20,135 nt of DNA from JAEUMD01 sp937950105 (GTDB taxonomy: Bacteria; Pseudomonadota; Alphaproteobacteria; Rhizobiales; Hyphomicrobiaceae). This document shows, piece by piece, positions 5,955 to 13,948 of the stretch. The stretch covers positions 1 to 20,135 of the forward strand of contig DAISIT010000057.1 of assembly GCA_036821845.1 (NCBI GenBank). Direction: 5' to 3'. Every line of letters begins with the position of its first letter. Positions within the stretch are counted from its first letter, which is position 1. Made by a program: the position numbers and the translations under genes. The notes beneath the pieces are model-generated. The model saw only the letters and a list, made by a program, of their open reading frames with translations, was not told where the DNA came from and ran no database searches.

Positions 5955-7289
5955 ATGTCACTCATCCGCACGAGCACGTCGCTGCTTGCCTTGGCCGCTA
6001 CCGGCCTCGTCGTATTCTCGGGCGCCGCCTCGGCCACCGAGGGTTATTCCCAGAACGGCTTTGGCGCCCGCAACAAGGCGCTGGCTGGCGCCGGCGTCGC
6101 CGATACGCGTGACGCCACCGGCGGTTCGCTGAACCCGGCTGGCCTCGTCCACGTCGGTGACGAGTTTGCCTTCTCCGTTTCGGCCTTCTCGCCGCGTCGC
6201 AGCTTCACCGGCTCGGGCGCGCCCGGCTTCACGCCGATGGGCGAGGTCGAGAGCGACCGCGACTACTTCTTCATGCCGAACCTCGCCTATAACACGCGCG
6301 CTTTCGCCAACCCGCTGTTCGACGTGCTGAATTTCACCATGATCGGCAACGGCGGCATGAATACGTCGTACCCGAACGTCGCCAACCCGGCCTGCGGCCC
6401 CGGCTCGGGCGTATTCTGCGCGGGCGCATCCGGCGTCAACCTCATGCAGATGATCATGAGCGTCGCCATGGCGAAGCAGATCGCGCCTGGCATCTCCGTC
6501 GGCGTTGCGCCGATGTTCGCCCTGCAGGGCTTCCAGGCGCGCGGTATCGAAGCCTTCGGCGCTGCTTCGCTCGATCCGGCCAATCTGGCGGGCAGCCGCA
6601 ATGACTGGTCGATCGGCGGCGGCGTCCGCGCCGGCATCGAGATCTCGCCGATGTCGAACGTGCGCATCGGCGTTTCCGGCACGACGCCGATCTGGATGCA
6701 GAAGCACGAAGACTATCGCGGCCTGTTCGCCAACCAGGGCGAGTTCAATATTCCGCCCTCGATCCAGGCCGGCATCGCCGTCGACGTCAGCCCGCAGCTC
6801 ACCTTCATGCTCGACTGGCGCTACATCTGGTTCAGCTGGGGCGATTCGGTCGGCAATCCGTCGACGAACATCCTGCTGTGCGGACCTGGTCCGGCTGCCG
6901 TCAACTGCCTCGGTGGCAGCAACGGCCCCGGCTTCGGCTGGGATGACATCAACGTCATCAAGGTCGGCATGGAGTATCGCGCCAACGAGAAGCTGACCCT
7001 GCGCGCCGGCTATGCCTGGAACGAGAACCCGGTGAACAGCCGCGACGTGATGTTCAACATCCTCGCTCCGGCCGTGACGCAGCACCACATCACCGGCGGC
7101 TTCGAGTATTCGCTCGGCAACGGCTACTCGCTCGAGATGGCGGGCATGTTCGCGCCGAAGGGTTCCGTCAGCGGCACCGAGCTGCCTGGCTTCGGCAACC
7201 CGGCCCACAACATCGAGCTCGAGATGTGGCAGTTCGATATCACTGCAGGCTTCAAGTACAAGTGGGACGCGCCCGCCCCGCTGAAGTAA
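5955..7289 (+). CDS. OmpP1/FadL family outer-membrane transporter
   Basis: A 444-residue precursor, nearly the length of E. coli FadL. The signal peptide is residues 1-27 (…VVFSGAASA-TEGY). The mature N-terminus has the FadL plug signature: GYSQNGFGARNKALAGAGVA, then SLNPAGL, the NPA motif of the hatch. Alternating barrel strands follow to the end (ITAGFKYKW). Members move long-chain fatty acids, aromatic hydrocarbons or other hydrophobic molecules across the outer membrane by lateral diffusion; the substrate here is unknown. Four cysteines lie in two pairs (ACGPGSGVFCAG and LCGPGPAAVNCLG), probably loop disulfides. The start at 5955 is preferred over upstream in-frame codons because the signal peptide begins there and GAGGGGGA precedes it. 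It has its own terminator; the preceding hairpin suggests its own transcript. Confidence 0.92.
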   Translation: MSLIRTSTSLLALAATGLVVFSGAASATEGYSQNGFGARNKALAGAGVADTRDATGGSLNPAGLVHVGDEFAFSVSAFSPRRSFTGSGAPGFTPMGEVESDRDYFFMPNLAYNTRAFANPLFDVLNFTMIGNGGMNTSYPNVANPACGPGSGVFCAGASGVNLMQMIMSVAMAKQIAPGISVGVAPMFALQGFQARGIEAFGAASLDPANLAGSRNDWSIGGGVRAGIEISPMSNVRIGVSGTTPIWMQKHEDYRGLFANQGEFNIPPSIQAGIAVDVSPQLTFMLDWRYIWFSWGDSVGNPSTNILLCGPGPAAVNCLGGSNGPGFGWDDINVIKVGMEYRANEKLTLRAGYAWNENPVNSRDVMFNILAPAVTQHHITGGFEYSLGNGYSLEMAGMFAPKGSVSGTELPGFGNPAHNIELEMWQFDITAGFKYKWDAPAPLK

Positions 7290-7324
7290 CGAGACGCGCG
7301 GCTCTCTCCCGCCGCAGCGAAACG

Positions 7325-7353
7325 AAACGGCCACCCTCGCGGGTGGCCGTTTT
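7325..7353 (+). terminator. Rho-independent terminator after the FadL-type gene
   Basis: Perfect 12-bp arms AAACGGCCACCC (7325-7336) and GGGTGGCCGTTT (7341-7352), with a TCGC loop and a TTTT end. It lies between two convergent genes and, with the A run at its other end, could also serve the cytochrome gene on the minus strand. Confidence 0.9.
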
Positions 7354-7437
7354 GCGTTCGGGCTCAGGTCCGGCGGCTCTATCTCCGGTCCTGTCGTCTC
7401 CGGTCGACAGGCCGGCCCTGCGCACTTTGCCGGCCGA

Positions 7438-7878
7438 TCAATTGCCGTCGCCGAGAAACGCGACGATGGCGTCACGCGTGGCCTTGTCGGTCAGCCCTGC
7501 ATACGGCTTCATGTTGTTACCGGGCACCACCGCCTCGGGGCTCTCGATGAAGGCGGCGAGCTTGTCCTTGGTCCATTCGAATCCGGCCCCCTTGAGCGCA
7601 CTCGAGAACTGGTAGCCCTCGGTCGTGCCGGCCTTCTTGCCGACGATCCCGTGCAGACTTGGCCCCAGCCGATTGTCGCCCGCATCCATCGAATGGCACG
7701 TCCGGCACGAATTGTTGAACGCGGTCTGTCCATCGGCCGGCGGGCTCACCGCGCCTTGTGCCCGGGCGTGGTGGGGAGCCGCCAGAATGAAAAGCGCGAG
7801 CGGGATCGAGAACGCGAACAGGCGTACGAATTCACCGATCCGGGCGTTCGTGTCGACCGTCGCAACTCGGGGGGACAT
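7438..7878 (-). CDS. Exported class I c-type cytochrome (c2/c550-like)
   Basis: A 146-residue precursor. Residues 1-41 are an export signal, with a hydrophobic core FAFSIPLALFILAA ending ARA-QG. The mature domain of about 105 residues has one haem attachment motif, Cys58-Arg-Thr-Cys61-His62, followed by RLGPSLHGIVGKKAG, typical of mitochondrial-type and c2 cytochromes. Met123 in NNMKPYAGL is the expected second haem ligand. It is a soluble or membrane-anchored periplasmic electron carrier; donor and acceptor cannot be told. The start at 7878 is supported by GGAG upstream on the minus strand; the frame stays open further upstream but translates to Arg-rich sequence without a signal. No oxidase or dehydrogenase gene is next to it. 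Confidence 0.92.
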   Translation of the reverse strand: MSPRVATVDTNARIGEFVRLFAFSIPLALFILAAPHHARAQGAVSPPADGQTAFNNSCRTCHSMDAGDNRLGPSLHGIVGKKAGTTEGYQFSSALKGAGFEWTKDKLAAFIESPEAVVPGNNMKPYAGLTDKATRDAIVAFLGDGN

Positions 7879-8007
7879 GGGGTACTCCGTCGCAATTCGA
7901 ACTGATCGACGGAGAACGCTGGAACCCCCGGCACGTTCCCGGCGCGCGGCACGGAGGCGGTCCGACGGGAGCCGCTTCGATCCGCTCAGGCGGCCCGGCG
8001 GTGGCGC

Positions 8008-8036
8008 TTGACAGGAGCCGCGACCGCCACGATAAG
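8008..8036 (+). promoter_or_regulatory. Promoter of the tRNA-Val gene
   Basis: TTGACA (8008-8013), 17-base spacer, GATAAG (8031-8036), placing the start near 8043, about 30 bases before the tRNA. A perfect -35 with optimal spacing is what one expects for a housekeeping sigma-70 promoter. Confidence 0.7.
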
Positions 8037-8072
8037 GGCTCTCCGTCGCGCGATTTTCCTTGGCGCGGCCTC

Positions 8073-8147
8073 GGGCGGTTAGCTCAGCGGTAGAGCACAC
8101 CCTTCACACGGGTGGGGTCATAGGTTCAATCCCTATACCGCCCACCA
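8073..8147 (+). tRNA. tRNA-Val (anticodon CAC), CCA encoded
   Basis: Full cloverleaf by eye: acceptor GGGCGGT (8073-8079) with ACCGCCC (8137-8143), discriminator A at 8144 and encoded CCA. The D stem is GCTC/GAGC and the anticodon stem CACCC (8098-8102)/GGGTG (8110-8114). The loop TTCACAC gives anticodon CAC (8105-8107), reading GUG valine codons. The T stem is ATAGG/CCTAT with loop TTCAATC. Confidence 0.97.
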
Positions 8148-8201
8148 TTCTCATACCTCAATCGGCATACCGGCCCGCGGTCACCTTCCGCATGCCCGCG
8201 G

Positions 8202-8229
8202 TTGACAGCGGCTGCCCCTTCGCTATCCG
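8202..8229 (+). promoter_or_regulatory. Predicted trpG promoter
   Basis: TTGACA (8202-8207), 16-base spacer, TATCCG (8224-8229), about 70 bases before the trpG start. No Trp-rich leader peptide or attenuator hairpins were seen between it and trpG. Confidence 0.5.
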
Positions 8230-8303
8230 ATTGCCGGTAATGGCATCATGCACTCGCGGCCAGCGATCCGCGCATCCGCACCAGAAAGCCGAGGCCTGCC
8301 CGC

Positions 8304-8915
8304 ATGCTCATCCTGATCGATAACTACGACAGCTTCACCTACAATCTCGTGCATTATCTCGGCGAGTTGGGCGCGGCGTCCGATGTCGTGCGCAACGACA
8401 AGATGACGGCCGAGGAGATCATCGCGGCAAAGCCCAAAGCCATCGTGCTGTCGCCGGGGCCGTGCACGCCGAACGAAGCCGGCGTCTGCCTCGACCTCAT
8501 CGCCAAGGCCGGCGCCACCATCCCGATCCTCGGCGTCTGTCTCGGCCACCAGTCGATCGGCCAGGCCTATGGCGGCAAGGTGATCCGCGCGCCGGAACCC
8601 ATGCACGGCAAGCTCTCGACCGTGCGCCACGGCGACAAGGGGATCTTCAAGGGCCTGCCGCGCGCGTTCCAGGTGACGCGCTATCACTCGCTGATCGTCG
8701 AGCGCGCGACGCTGCCCGATTGCCTCGAGGTCACGGCCGAGACGAGCGACGGTCTCATCATGGGCCTGCAGCACAAGACACACCCGGTGCACGGCGTGCA
8801 GTTCCACCCCGAGAGCATCGCCTCGGAGCACGGCCACGCGCTGCTGGCGAACTTCCTCGAACTGGCCGGCATTCCGCCGCGCCGCCGCAACGCGCCGCCC
8901 GAGCGCGCCGCTTGA
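8304..8915 (+). CDS. trpG: Anthranilate synthase component II (glutamine amidotransferase)
   Basis: A 203-residue class I glutamine amidotransferase that releases ammonia from glutamine for TrpE, which turns chorismate into anthranilate. The triad is visible: Cys79 in LGVCLGHQ, His168 and Glu170 in GVQFHPES. The oxyanion segment SPGPCTP and the MHGK motif (100-103), which is shared by TrpG and PabA, are present. PabA in folate synthesis is the alternative, but adjacency to trpD and trpC supports TrpG; it may serve both. It is a stand-alone protein, not fused to TrpE, and trpE is not next to it. The N-terminus MLILIDNYDSFTYN fits the family exactly. trpD starts 62 bases after its stop. Confidence 0.95.
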   Translation: MLILIDNYDSFTYNLVHYLGELGAASDVVRNDKMTAEEIIAAKPKAIVLSPGPCTPNEAGVCLDLIAKAGATIPILGVCLGHQSIGQAYGGKVIRAPEPMHGKLSTVRHGDKGIFKGLPRAFQVTRYHSLIVERATLPDCLEVTAETSDGLIMGLQHKTHPVHGVQFHPESIASEHGHALLANFLELAGIPPRRRNAPPERAA

Positions 8916-8977
8916 CCGCAAGCCCTCTCCGCCCGCAGAAGAACGCGATCCCAAACGAGCATGCCAGAGGGCGAGAC

Positions 8978-10003
8978 ATGAGCGCGCCGGAACTGAAGCG
9001 GCTGATCCAGAAGGTGTCGACCGGCGCCTCGCTGGACGAGGACGAGATCGAGAGTGCGCTCGACATCATGTCGTCGGGTGCGGCGACGCCGGTGCAGATG
9101 GGCGCCTTCCTGATGGCGCTGCGCGTGCGCGGCGAGACGGTTGCAGAGATCACCGGCGCGGCGCGGCTGTTGCGCCGACGCATGCTGCCGGTGGAAGCGC
9201 CTGCGGGCGCTGTCGACATCGTCGGTACGGGCGGGGATTCGCACGGCACCTATAACGTGTCGACCTGCGCGGCGATCGTCGCGGCGGGCGCCGGTGCGAA
9301 GATCGCCAAGCACGGCAACCGCTCGGTATCGTCGATCTCCGGCGCGTCGGACGTGCTCGGCGCGCTCGGCGTCAAGCTCGACGTCGGCCCGCAGACGGTA
9401 GCGCGCGCCATCGCCGGCGCCGGCGTCGGCTTCATGTGGGCACCGATGCACCATCCGGCGATGAAGCAGTGGGCACCGGTGCGCGCCGAACTCGGCATCC
9501 GCACCATCTTCAATCTGCTCGGGCCGATCTGCAATCCGGCGGGCGTGACGCGCCAGATTCTCGGCGTGTTCGACAAGACGTGGGTCGAGCCGATCGCGCA
9601 CGTGTTGAAGAACCTCGGCGCCGAGCACGTCTGGGTGGTGCACGGCTCCGACGGCATGGACGAGCTGACGACGACCGGCACCTCGTTCGTTGCGGAACTC
9701 AAGGACGGCGACATCGCGCTGTTCGAGGTGACGCCGGAAGATGCGGGCCTGAAGCGGGCCAGCCTTGCTGACCTGAGGGGCGGTGACGCGCGCGCCAACG
9801 CTGCCGCCATCCAGGTCGTCCTGCAGGGCGAGCCGGGGCCGTTCCGCGACATCGTGCTCTTCAACGCCGCCGCCGCGCTGATCGTCGCCGGCAAGGCGGC
9901 GAACCTCGCCGACGGCGTCGAACGGGCCGCGCGCGCCATCGACAGCGGTGCCGCGCAGGCCGCGCTCGATCGCCTCGTCGCCATTTCCAAAGAAGGGGCC
10001 TGA
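8978..10003 (+). CDS. trpD: Anthranilate phosphoribosyltransferase
   Basis: A 341-residue enzyme that joins anthranilate to PRPP, second step of tryptophan synthesis. Family motifs are in order: the helical N-terminal domain (residues 1-70), the PRPP/diphosphate loop GTGGD (83-87) followed by HGTYNVST, KHGNRSVSS (111-119), and the anthranilate site HHPAMK with RAELGIRTIFNLLGP around 169-183. The length is that of normal TrpD. The start at 8978 gives MSAPELKRLIQKV, the usual beginning; the frame is open upstream but lies inside trpG. Only 4 bases separate its stop from trpC, so the two are surely one transcript. Confidence 0.96.
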   Translation: MSAPELKRLIQKVSTGASLDEDEIESALDIMSSGAATPVQMGAFLMALRVRGETVAEITGAARLLRRRMLPVEAPAGAVDIVGTGGDSHGTYNVSTCAAIVAAGAGAKIAKHGNRSVSSISGASDVLGALGVKLDVGPQTVARAIAGAGVGFMWAPMHHPAMKQWAPVRAELGIRTIFNLLGPICNPAGVTRQILGVFDKTWVEPIAHVLKNLGAEHVWVVHGSDGMDELTTTGTSFVAELKDGDIALFEVTPEDAGLKRASLADLRGGDARANAAAIQVVLQGEPGPFRDIVLFNAAAALIVAGKAANLADGVERAARAIDSGAAQAALDRLVAISKEGA

Positions 10004-10007
10004 ACCG

Positions 10008-10802
10008 ATGGCCGACATCCTCGACAGGATCACCGCCTACAAGCGCGAGGAAGTCGCGTGCGCGAAGGAAGCCAACCCGCTGCAGGTGATGGCGGAGTAC
10101 GCTCGTTCCGCTCCGAAGCCACGCGGTTTCGCGGATGCGATCGCGGCGAAACTCGCCAAGGGTGAGACGGCACTGATCGCCGAGATCAAGAAGGCGTCGC
10201 CGTCGAAAGGGCTGATCCGCGCCGACTTCGATCCGCCGGCGCTGGCGCATGCCTACGCGGCGGGCGGAGCGACCTGCCTGTCCATCCTCACCGACACGCC
10301 CTCGTTCCAGGGTGCGCCCGAATACCTGAAAGCCGCGCGTGCGGCGTGCTCGCTGCCGGTGCTGCGCAAGGATTTCATGATCGACACCTATCAGGTGGTC
10401 GAGGCGCGCGCGTGGGGCGCCGACTGCATTCTCATCATCATGGCCGAGGTCGACGACGCACTCGCGCGCGATCTCGCCAGCGCGGCGGGCGACTGGGGCA
10501 TGGATGCCATCGTCGAGGTGCACGACGATACCGAGCTGGACCGCGCGCTGGCGCTGCCGTGCCGGCTCATCGGCATCAACAACCGCAACCTGCAGACCTT
10601 CGAGACGACGCTGGCGACGACCGAACGGCTCGCCCCGCGCGTACCGAAGGACCGCATCGTCATCGGCGAGAGCGGCATCTTCACACCCGCCGACATCGCG
10701 CGGCTGGGCAAGGTCGGGGTCTCGACCTTTCTGGTCGGCGAGAGCCTGATGCGCCAGGCCGACGTGACGAGCGCGACGAAGGCGCTGCTGGCGCGCGCGT
10801 GA
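10008..10802 (+). CDS. trpC: Indole-3-glycerol phosphate synthase
   Basis: A 264-residue TIM-barrel enzyme that closes the indole ring of CdRP, fourth step of tryptophan synthesis. Key residues are visible: Glu59 and Lys61 in AEIKKASPSKG, Lys121 in LRKDF, Glu170 in IVEVHD, Asn191 in GINNRNLQTFE, and GESGI at 220-224. It is a stand-alone IGPS; there is no fused TrpF domain. The start at 10008 lies 4 bases after the trpD stop with AGAAGGGG upstream, inside the end of trpD. The operon may continue into the peroxiredoxin gene 108 bases downstream, since no terminator is seen there. Confidence 0.97.
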   Translation: MADILDRITAYKREEVACAKEANPLQVMAEYARSAPKPRGFADAIAAKLAKGETALIAEIKKASPSKGLIRADFDPPALAHAYAAGGATCLSILTDTPSFQGAPEYLKAARAACSLPVLRKDFMIDTYQVVEARAWGADCILIIMAEVDDALARDLASAAGDWGMDAIVEVHDDTELDRALALPCRLIGINNRNLQTFETTLATTERLAPRVPKDRIVIGESGIFTPADIARLGKVGVSTFLVGESLMRQADVTSATKALLARA

Positions 10803-10910
10803 CTGCCCGCGCGCGCAGTGCCGCGGCTGATCCGCCGTCAGGCTCGGGCGCGTATACCGGTCGAGACACGCGGCGGCGTCCACCACCCGTGCGCGACAGG
10901 AGAACCGGCC

Positions 10911-11534
10911 GTGACCACGCCTCAGACCAGCCGCCCCGATCGCAGCCAAATCAGCCCCGCCGCGCGCTTCGCAAGGGCCGCCCACCGGGGCTCGCTGCTG
11001 CTCATCACCGCCGTCGCCGCATCGGCGGCGGCCGTCTCGCCGGCCAGCGCCAATCTCGCGGTCGGCGCTACCGCGCCCGATTTCACCATCCCGAGCGCGG
11101 TCGCCGGCAAGACGGCACAGTTCTCGCTGCGCGAGGCCCTGAGCAAAGGTCCGGTCGTCGTCTATTTCTATCCGAAGAGCTTCACGTCGGTTTGCACCAT
11201 CGAAGCGAACCTGTTCGCGGAAGCGATGCCGCAGTTCGAGGCCCTCGGCGCCTCCGTGATCGGCATTTCCACCGACGACATCGAGACCCAGCGCGCGTTC
11301 TCGACCAAGGAGTGCCGCGACAAGTTTCCTGTCGGCGCGGATGCCGACGGCAAGGTTGCAACGGCCTACGACGCAGTCTGGGGCTTCGGCAAAATGGTGA
11401 TCGCCAGCCGCACGTCCTACGTGGTCACGCCCGACGGCAGGATCGGCTCGGCCCACTCGGCCTCGGACGCGGAAAGCCACATCGAGACGGCGCTGTCGTT
11501 CGTCAAGTCCTGGCGCTCGACGCAGGCGAAGTGA
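10911..11534 (+). CDS. Exported peroxiredoxin (AhpC/TSA, BCP/PrxQ-like)
   Basis: A 207-residue thioredoxin-fold peroxidase. Residues 1-48 are an export signal (RFARAAHRG then LLLITAVAASAAAVSPASA), so it should act in the periplasm, while most BCP-type enzymes are cytoplasmic. The active site is YFYPKSFTSVC: Pro88, Thr92 and the peroxidatic Cys95. The +5 resolving cysteine of classical PrxQ is absent (Ala99 and Asn100 are near that place); Cys135 in STKECRDKF is the only other cysteine and may be the resolving residue. GTG at 10911 is chosen because CAGGAGAA precedes it and the signal peptide follows; the frame is open upstream to 10818 without a ribosome site. It lies between trpC and moaC, an unusual place, and is convergent with the next small gene. 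Confidence 0.85.
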   Translation: MTTPQTSRPDRSQISPAARFARAAHRGSLLLITAVAASAAAVSPASANLAVGATAPDFTIPSAVAGKTAQFSLREALSKGPVVVYFYPKSFTSVCTIEANLFAEAMPQFEALGASVIGISTDDIETQRAFSTKECRDKFPVGADADGKVATAYDAVWGFGKMVIASRTSYVVTPDGRIGSAHSASDAESHIETALSFVKSWRSTQAK

Positions 11535-11558
11535 GAAGGCGGCGCGGCTTGCCCGTTG

Positions 11559-11891
11559 CTACTTCACCAGCCCGCAACTCTGCATCAGCTCGAAGGTGCG
11601 GTCGGTCACGGTGTTCTCGTCGTCCTCGCCGAGGCCCGATGGCGGCGCGTTGGCGAGATCGCCCGCGGTCATGGTCACCGACTGGAACGCGAAGGCGCGC
11701 TTCTTGTCCTTGAAGTCCTTCTCGATGCCGTCGAGCACGCACTTGCATTTGGCCTTGGCGTCGTCGGCCTTGCCCTTGGCGCAAGCGGCGAGGAAGGCGT
11801 CGCCCTCCGCATCGGCGCGCACCGGCTGAGCAACGCTCGCCGCCAGCAGCAAGGCCAGCAGTCCGGCCACAAGTCCTCGCACGGTCGCCAT
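11559..11891 (-). CDS. Small secreted four-cysteine protein, function unknown
   Basis: A 110-residue protein. Residues 1-26 are a Sec signal (MATVRGLVAGLLALLLAASVAQPVRA). The mature part has cysteines at 37, 49, 51 and 106, the middle two as CKC, in a helical, Lys/Asp-rich context; two periplasmic disulfides are likely. The start at 11891 is chosen over an upstream in-frame GTG at 11903 because that region supplies GGAGG five bases before the ATG. The stop is 24 bases from that of the convergent peroxiredoxin gene. I do not recognise the family; a haem or redox role is not shown, because there is no CXXCH or CXXC motif. Confidence 0.75.
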   Translation of the reverse strand: MATVRGLVAGLLALLLAASVAQPVRADAEGDAFLAACAKGKADDAKAKCKCVLDGIEKDFKDKKRAFAFQSVTMTAGDLANAPPSGLGEDDENTVTDRTFELMQSCGLVK

Positions 11892-12105
11892 GGCGTCCTC
11901 CACTGTTCTTCGCTCCTGCCATGCTAGAGCACGTGATCGAGTTAGGCAAAACTGCTGCGCGATCCCGCTATCCCTGCTGGCTTACGCCGCATCGTCACTG
12001 TGCGCCACTCTTGCGATGGCCGCCTTGACTCGACCACAGTGGCGCTGGCGCCTGTTCTGCGCTACGCGAAGGGCGTTTCCTCTGCGAACCGAGCCGAGCC
12101 CCAGA

Positions 12106-12624
12106 ATGCCCAAACCGAAATCCGCCGAACCTGCCGCCGCGTCGCAGCTCTCGCACCTGAACGAGAAGGGCGAGGCCAACATGGTCGATGTATCGGCCAA
12201 GGACGTGACGCACCGCGTGGCGCGCGCGGAGGGCTTCGTCACCATGCAGGCCGCAACCCTCGCCATGATCGAAACCGGCTCGGCGAAGAAGGGCGACGTG
12301 CTCGCCACCGCCCGCATCGCCGGCATCATGGCGGCGAAAAAGACGTCCGAGCTGATCCCGCTCTGCCATCCCCTCCCCATCACCAAAGCGACCGTCGATT
12401 TCGTGCCGAGCCTCGATCCTCCCGGGTTGCATGTCACCGCCGAAGTGAAGGTCTCCGGACAGACCGGCGTCGAGATGGAAGCGCTCACCGCCGTCTCGGT
12501 CGCCTGCCTCACCATCTACGACATGCTGAAGGCCGTCGACAAAGCCATGAGCTTCGAGGGAATCCGTCTGGTCGAGAAACTCGGTGGCCGTTCGGGCCAC
12601 TGGCGCGCTTCCGGGAAGGAATGA
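12106..12624 (+). CDS. moaC: Cyclic pyranopterin monophosphate synthase
   Basis: A 172-residue enzyme of molybdenum cofactor synthesis that converts the MoaA product to cyclic pyranopterin monophosphate. From residue 13 it follows the family closely: LSHLNEKGEANMVDVSAKDVTHR, AKKTSELIPLCHPLP (78-91), KVSGQTGVEMEALTAVSVACLTIYDM and KAVDK, which holds the catalytic Asp139 and Lys142 pair. The ATG at 12106 has only a weak purine site; it adds about 12 residues before the conserved part and is the nearest plausible start. Its last bases overlap the moeA start (ATGA), showing translational coupling. Confidence 0.95.
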   Translation: MPKPKSAEPAAASQLSHLNEKGEANMVDVSAKDVTHRVARAEGFVTMQAATLAMIETGSAKKGDVLATARIAGIMAAKKTSELIPLCHPLPITKATVDFVPSLDPPGLHVTAEVKVSGQTGVEMEALTAVSVACLTIYDMLKAVDKAMSFEGIRLVEKLGGRSGHWRASGKE

Positions 12625-13835
12625 CACGCGTGTCCGCTCTCTCCGTCGAAGCCGCCCTCGAACGCATCCTCGACGGCGTCACGCCGCTCGAAGCCGAACC
12701 TGTGGATCTGCTCGCCGCCGCCGGCCGCGTGCTCGCCGCCGATCTCGCCGCGCGCCTGACGCAGCCGCCGTTCGATGCCTCCGCCATGGATGGCTACGCC
12801 GTGCGCGCCGCCGATGTGGCCACGCTGCCCGCCACGCTGCGGTTGATCGGCGAATCCGCCGCCGGCCACGCCTTCACCGGAACCGTGCACGCTGGCGAAG
12901 CCGCACGCATTTTCACGGGCGCGCCGCTGCCCGCCGGAGCCGACGCCATCGTCATCCAGGAGAACGTCGAGGCCGACGGCTCGCTCATCCGCGTCGTCGA
13001 CGGCGCGCCCGACGCCGAGCACGTGCGTCGGCGCGGCGGTGACTTCCGCAAAGGCGACACGCCACTCAGCGCCGGCAAACGACTCACCGCCCGCGACATC
13101 ACCCTCGCCGCAGCCATGGGCCATGCCGCGCTGCCGGTGCGCCGCCGGCCCCGCGTCGCCATCCTCGCCACCGGCGACGAACTCGTGGCGCCCGGTGAGA
13201 CACCGCGCGCCGACCAGATCATCTCGTCCAACCCCTATGGCCTCGCCGCCATGATCGCGGCGGCGGGCGGCGAGCCGAAGCTGCTCGGCATCGCCCGCGA
13301 TACGCACGAGAGCCTCGCTGAGAAGATTGCCCTCGCGCACGATGCCGACATTCTGCTCACCATCGGCGGCGCCTCGGTCGGCGATCATGATCTCGTGGTG
13401 CCCGCGCTCGAGCGCGCCGGCATGTCGCTCGGCTTCTGGAAGATCGCGATGCGCCCCGGCAAGCCACTGATCTTCGGCCGCCGCGGCGAACAGCGCATCG
13501 TCGGCCTTCCAGGCAACCCGGTGTCGTCGCTGATCTGCACGCGCGTGTTCGTGGTGCCGTTGATTGCGAAGCTCCTCGACGACGGCGCCCCCGCCAGCCG
13601 TGCCCGCACCGCGGCGCTGTCCGTTGCGCTGCCCGCCAACGGCCCGCGTGCACATTACATGCGCGGCCGGCGCGGACACGGCGACGACGGCGCCGCGACG
13701 GTGGCGCCAGTGTCCTCGCAGGACAGCTCCCTGCTGACCCCTCTCGCCGCCGCCGATTGCCTCATCGTGCGGCCGCCGCATGCACTCGCGCTGGCACCGG
13801 GCAGCGCGGTCACGACGCTGGACCTCGACTTCTAG
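12621..13835 (+). CDS. moeA: Molybdopterin molybdenumtransferase
   Basis: A 404-residue enzyme that inserts molybdate into adenylylated molybdopterin, the last common step of cofactor synthesis. Domain signatures are in order: PPFDASAMDGYAV (residues 49-61), IFTGAPLPAGADAIVIQE (97-114), the MogA-like domain with ATGDEL (183-188) and TIGGASVGDHD (247-257), KIAMRPGKP (274-282), GLPGNPVSS (295-303), and a small C-terminal barrel domain from about 325. The full length is close to E. coli MoeA (411). The start overlaps the moaC stop by ATGA, and GGGAAGGA lies just before it. Confidence 0.96.
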   Translation: MTRVSALSVEAALERILDGVTPLEAEPVDLLAAAGRVLAADLAARLTQPPFDASAMDGYAVRAADVATLPATLRLIGESAAGHAFTGTVHAGEAARIFTGAPLPAGADAIVIQENVEADGSLIRVVDGAPDAEHVRRRGGDFRKGDTPLSAGKRLTARDITLAAAMGHAALPVRRRPRVAILATGDELVAPGETPRADQIISSNPYGLAAMIAAAGGEPKLLGIARDTHESLAEKIALAHDADILLTIGGASVGDHDLVVPALERAGMSLGFWKIAMRPGKPLIFGRRGEQRIVGLPGNPVSSLICTRVFVVPLIAKLLDDGAPASRARTAALSVALPANGPRAHYMRGRRGHGDDGAATVAPVSSQDSSLLTPLAAADCLIVRPPHALALAPGSAVTTLDLDF

Positions 13836-13867
13836 GCAGCGCGTTAAGGATTGTGCCGCCAACCCCC

Positions 13868-13896
13868 TTGCAGAACATGTTGCGAACGGTTAGTGT
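13868..13896 (+). promoter_or_regulatory. Predicted lexA promoter
   Basis: TTGCAG (13868-13873), 17-base spacer, TAGTGT (13891-13896). The SOS box occupies the spacer, as expected for autorepression by LexA. The transcript would have a leader of about 130 bases. Confidence 0.45.
13873..13887 (-). promoter_or_regulatory. SOS box (alphaproteobacterial LexA operator)
   Basis: GAAC (13873-13876), seven bases, GAAC (13884-13887); on the minus strand this is GTTC-N7-GTTC, the established LexA site of Alphaproteobacteria. It is perfect in both half-sites and lies upstream of lexA itself, so autorepression is expected. Confidence 0.88.
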
Positions 13897-13948
13897 ACAT
13901 TCATGATTTGTCCGAGTTGCGCCGCCTCGCTGGCGTCGCCGGAATTGG

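Noticed and set aside
5958..7475. A 505-codon open frame on the minus strand opposite the FadL-type gene
   Set aside because: It has no signal, domain or ribosome site, and it crosses a strong terminator and the end of the cytochrome gene. It is a shadow of the FadL frame.
8073..8147. An integration site at tRNA-Val
   Set aside because: No copy of the tRNA 3' end and no integrase gene follow; trpG begins shortly after, as in an ordinary chromosome region.
8148..8303. A trp attenuator upstream of trpG
   Set aside because: No short frame with tandem Trp codons and no terminator/antiterminator hairpin pair was found.
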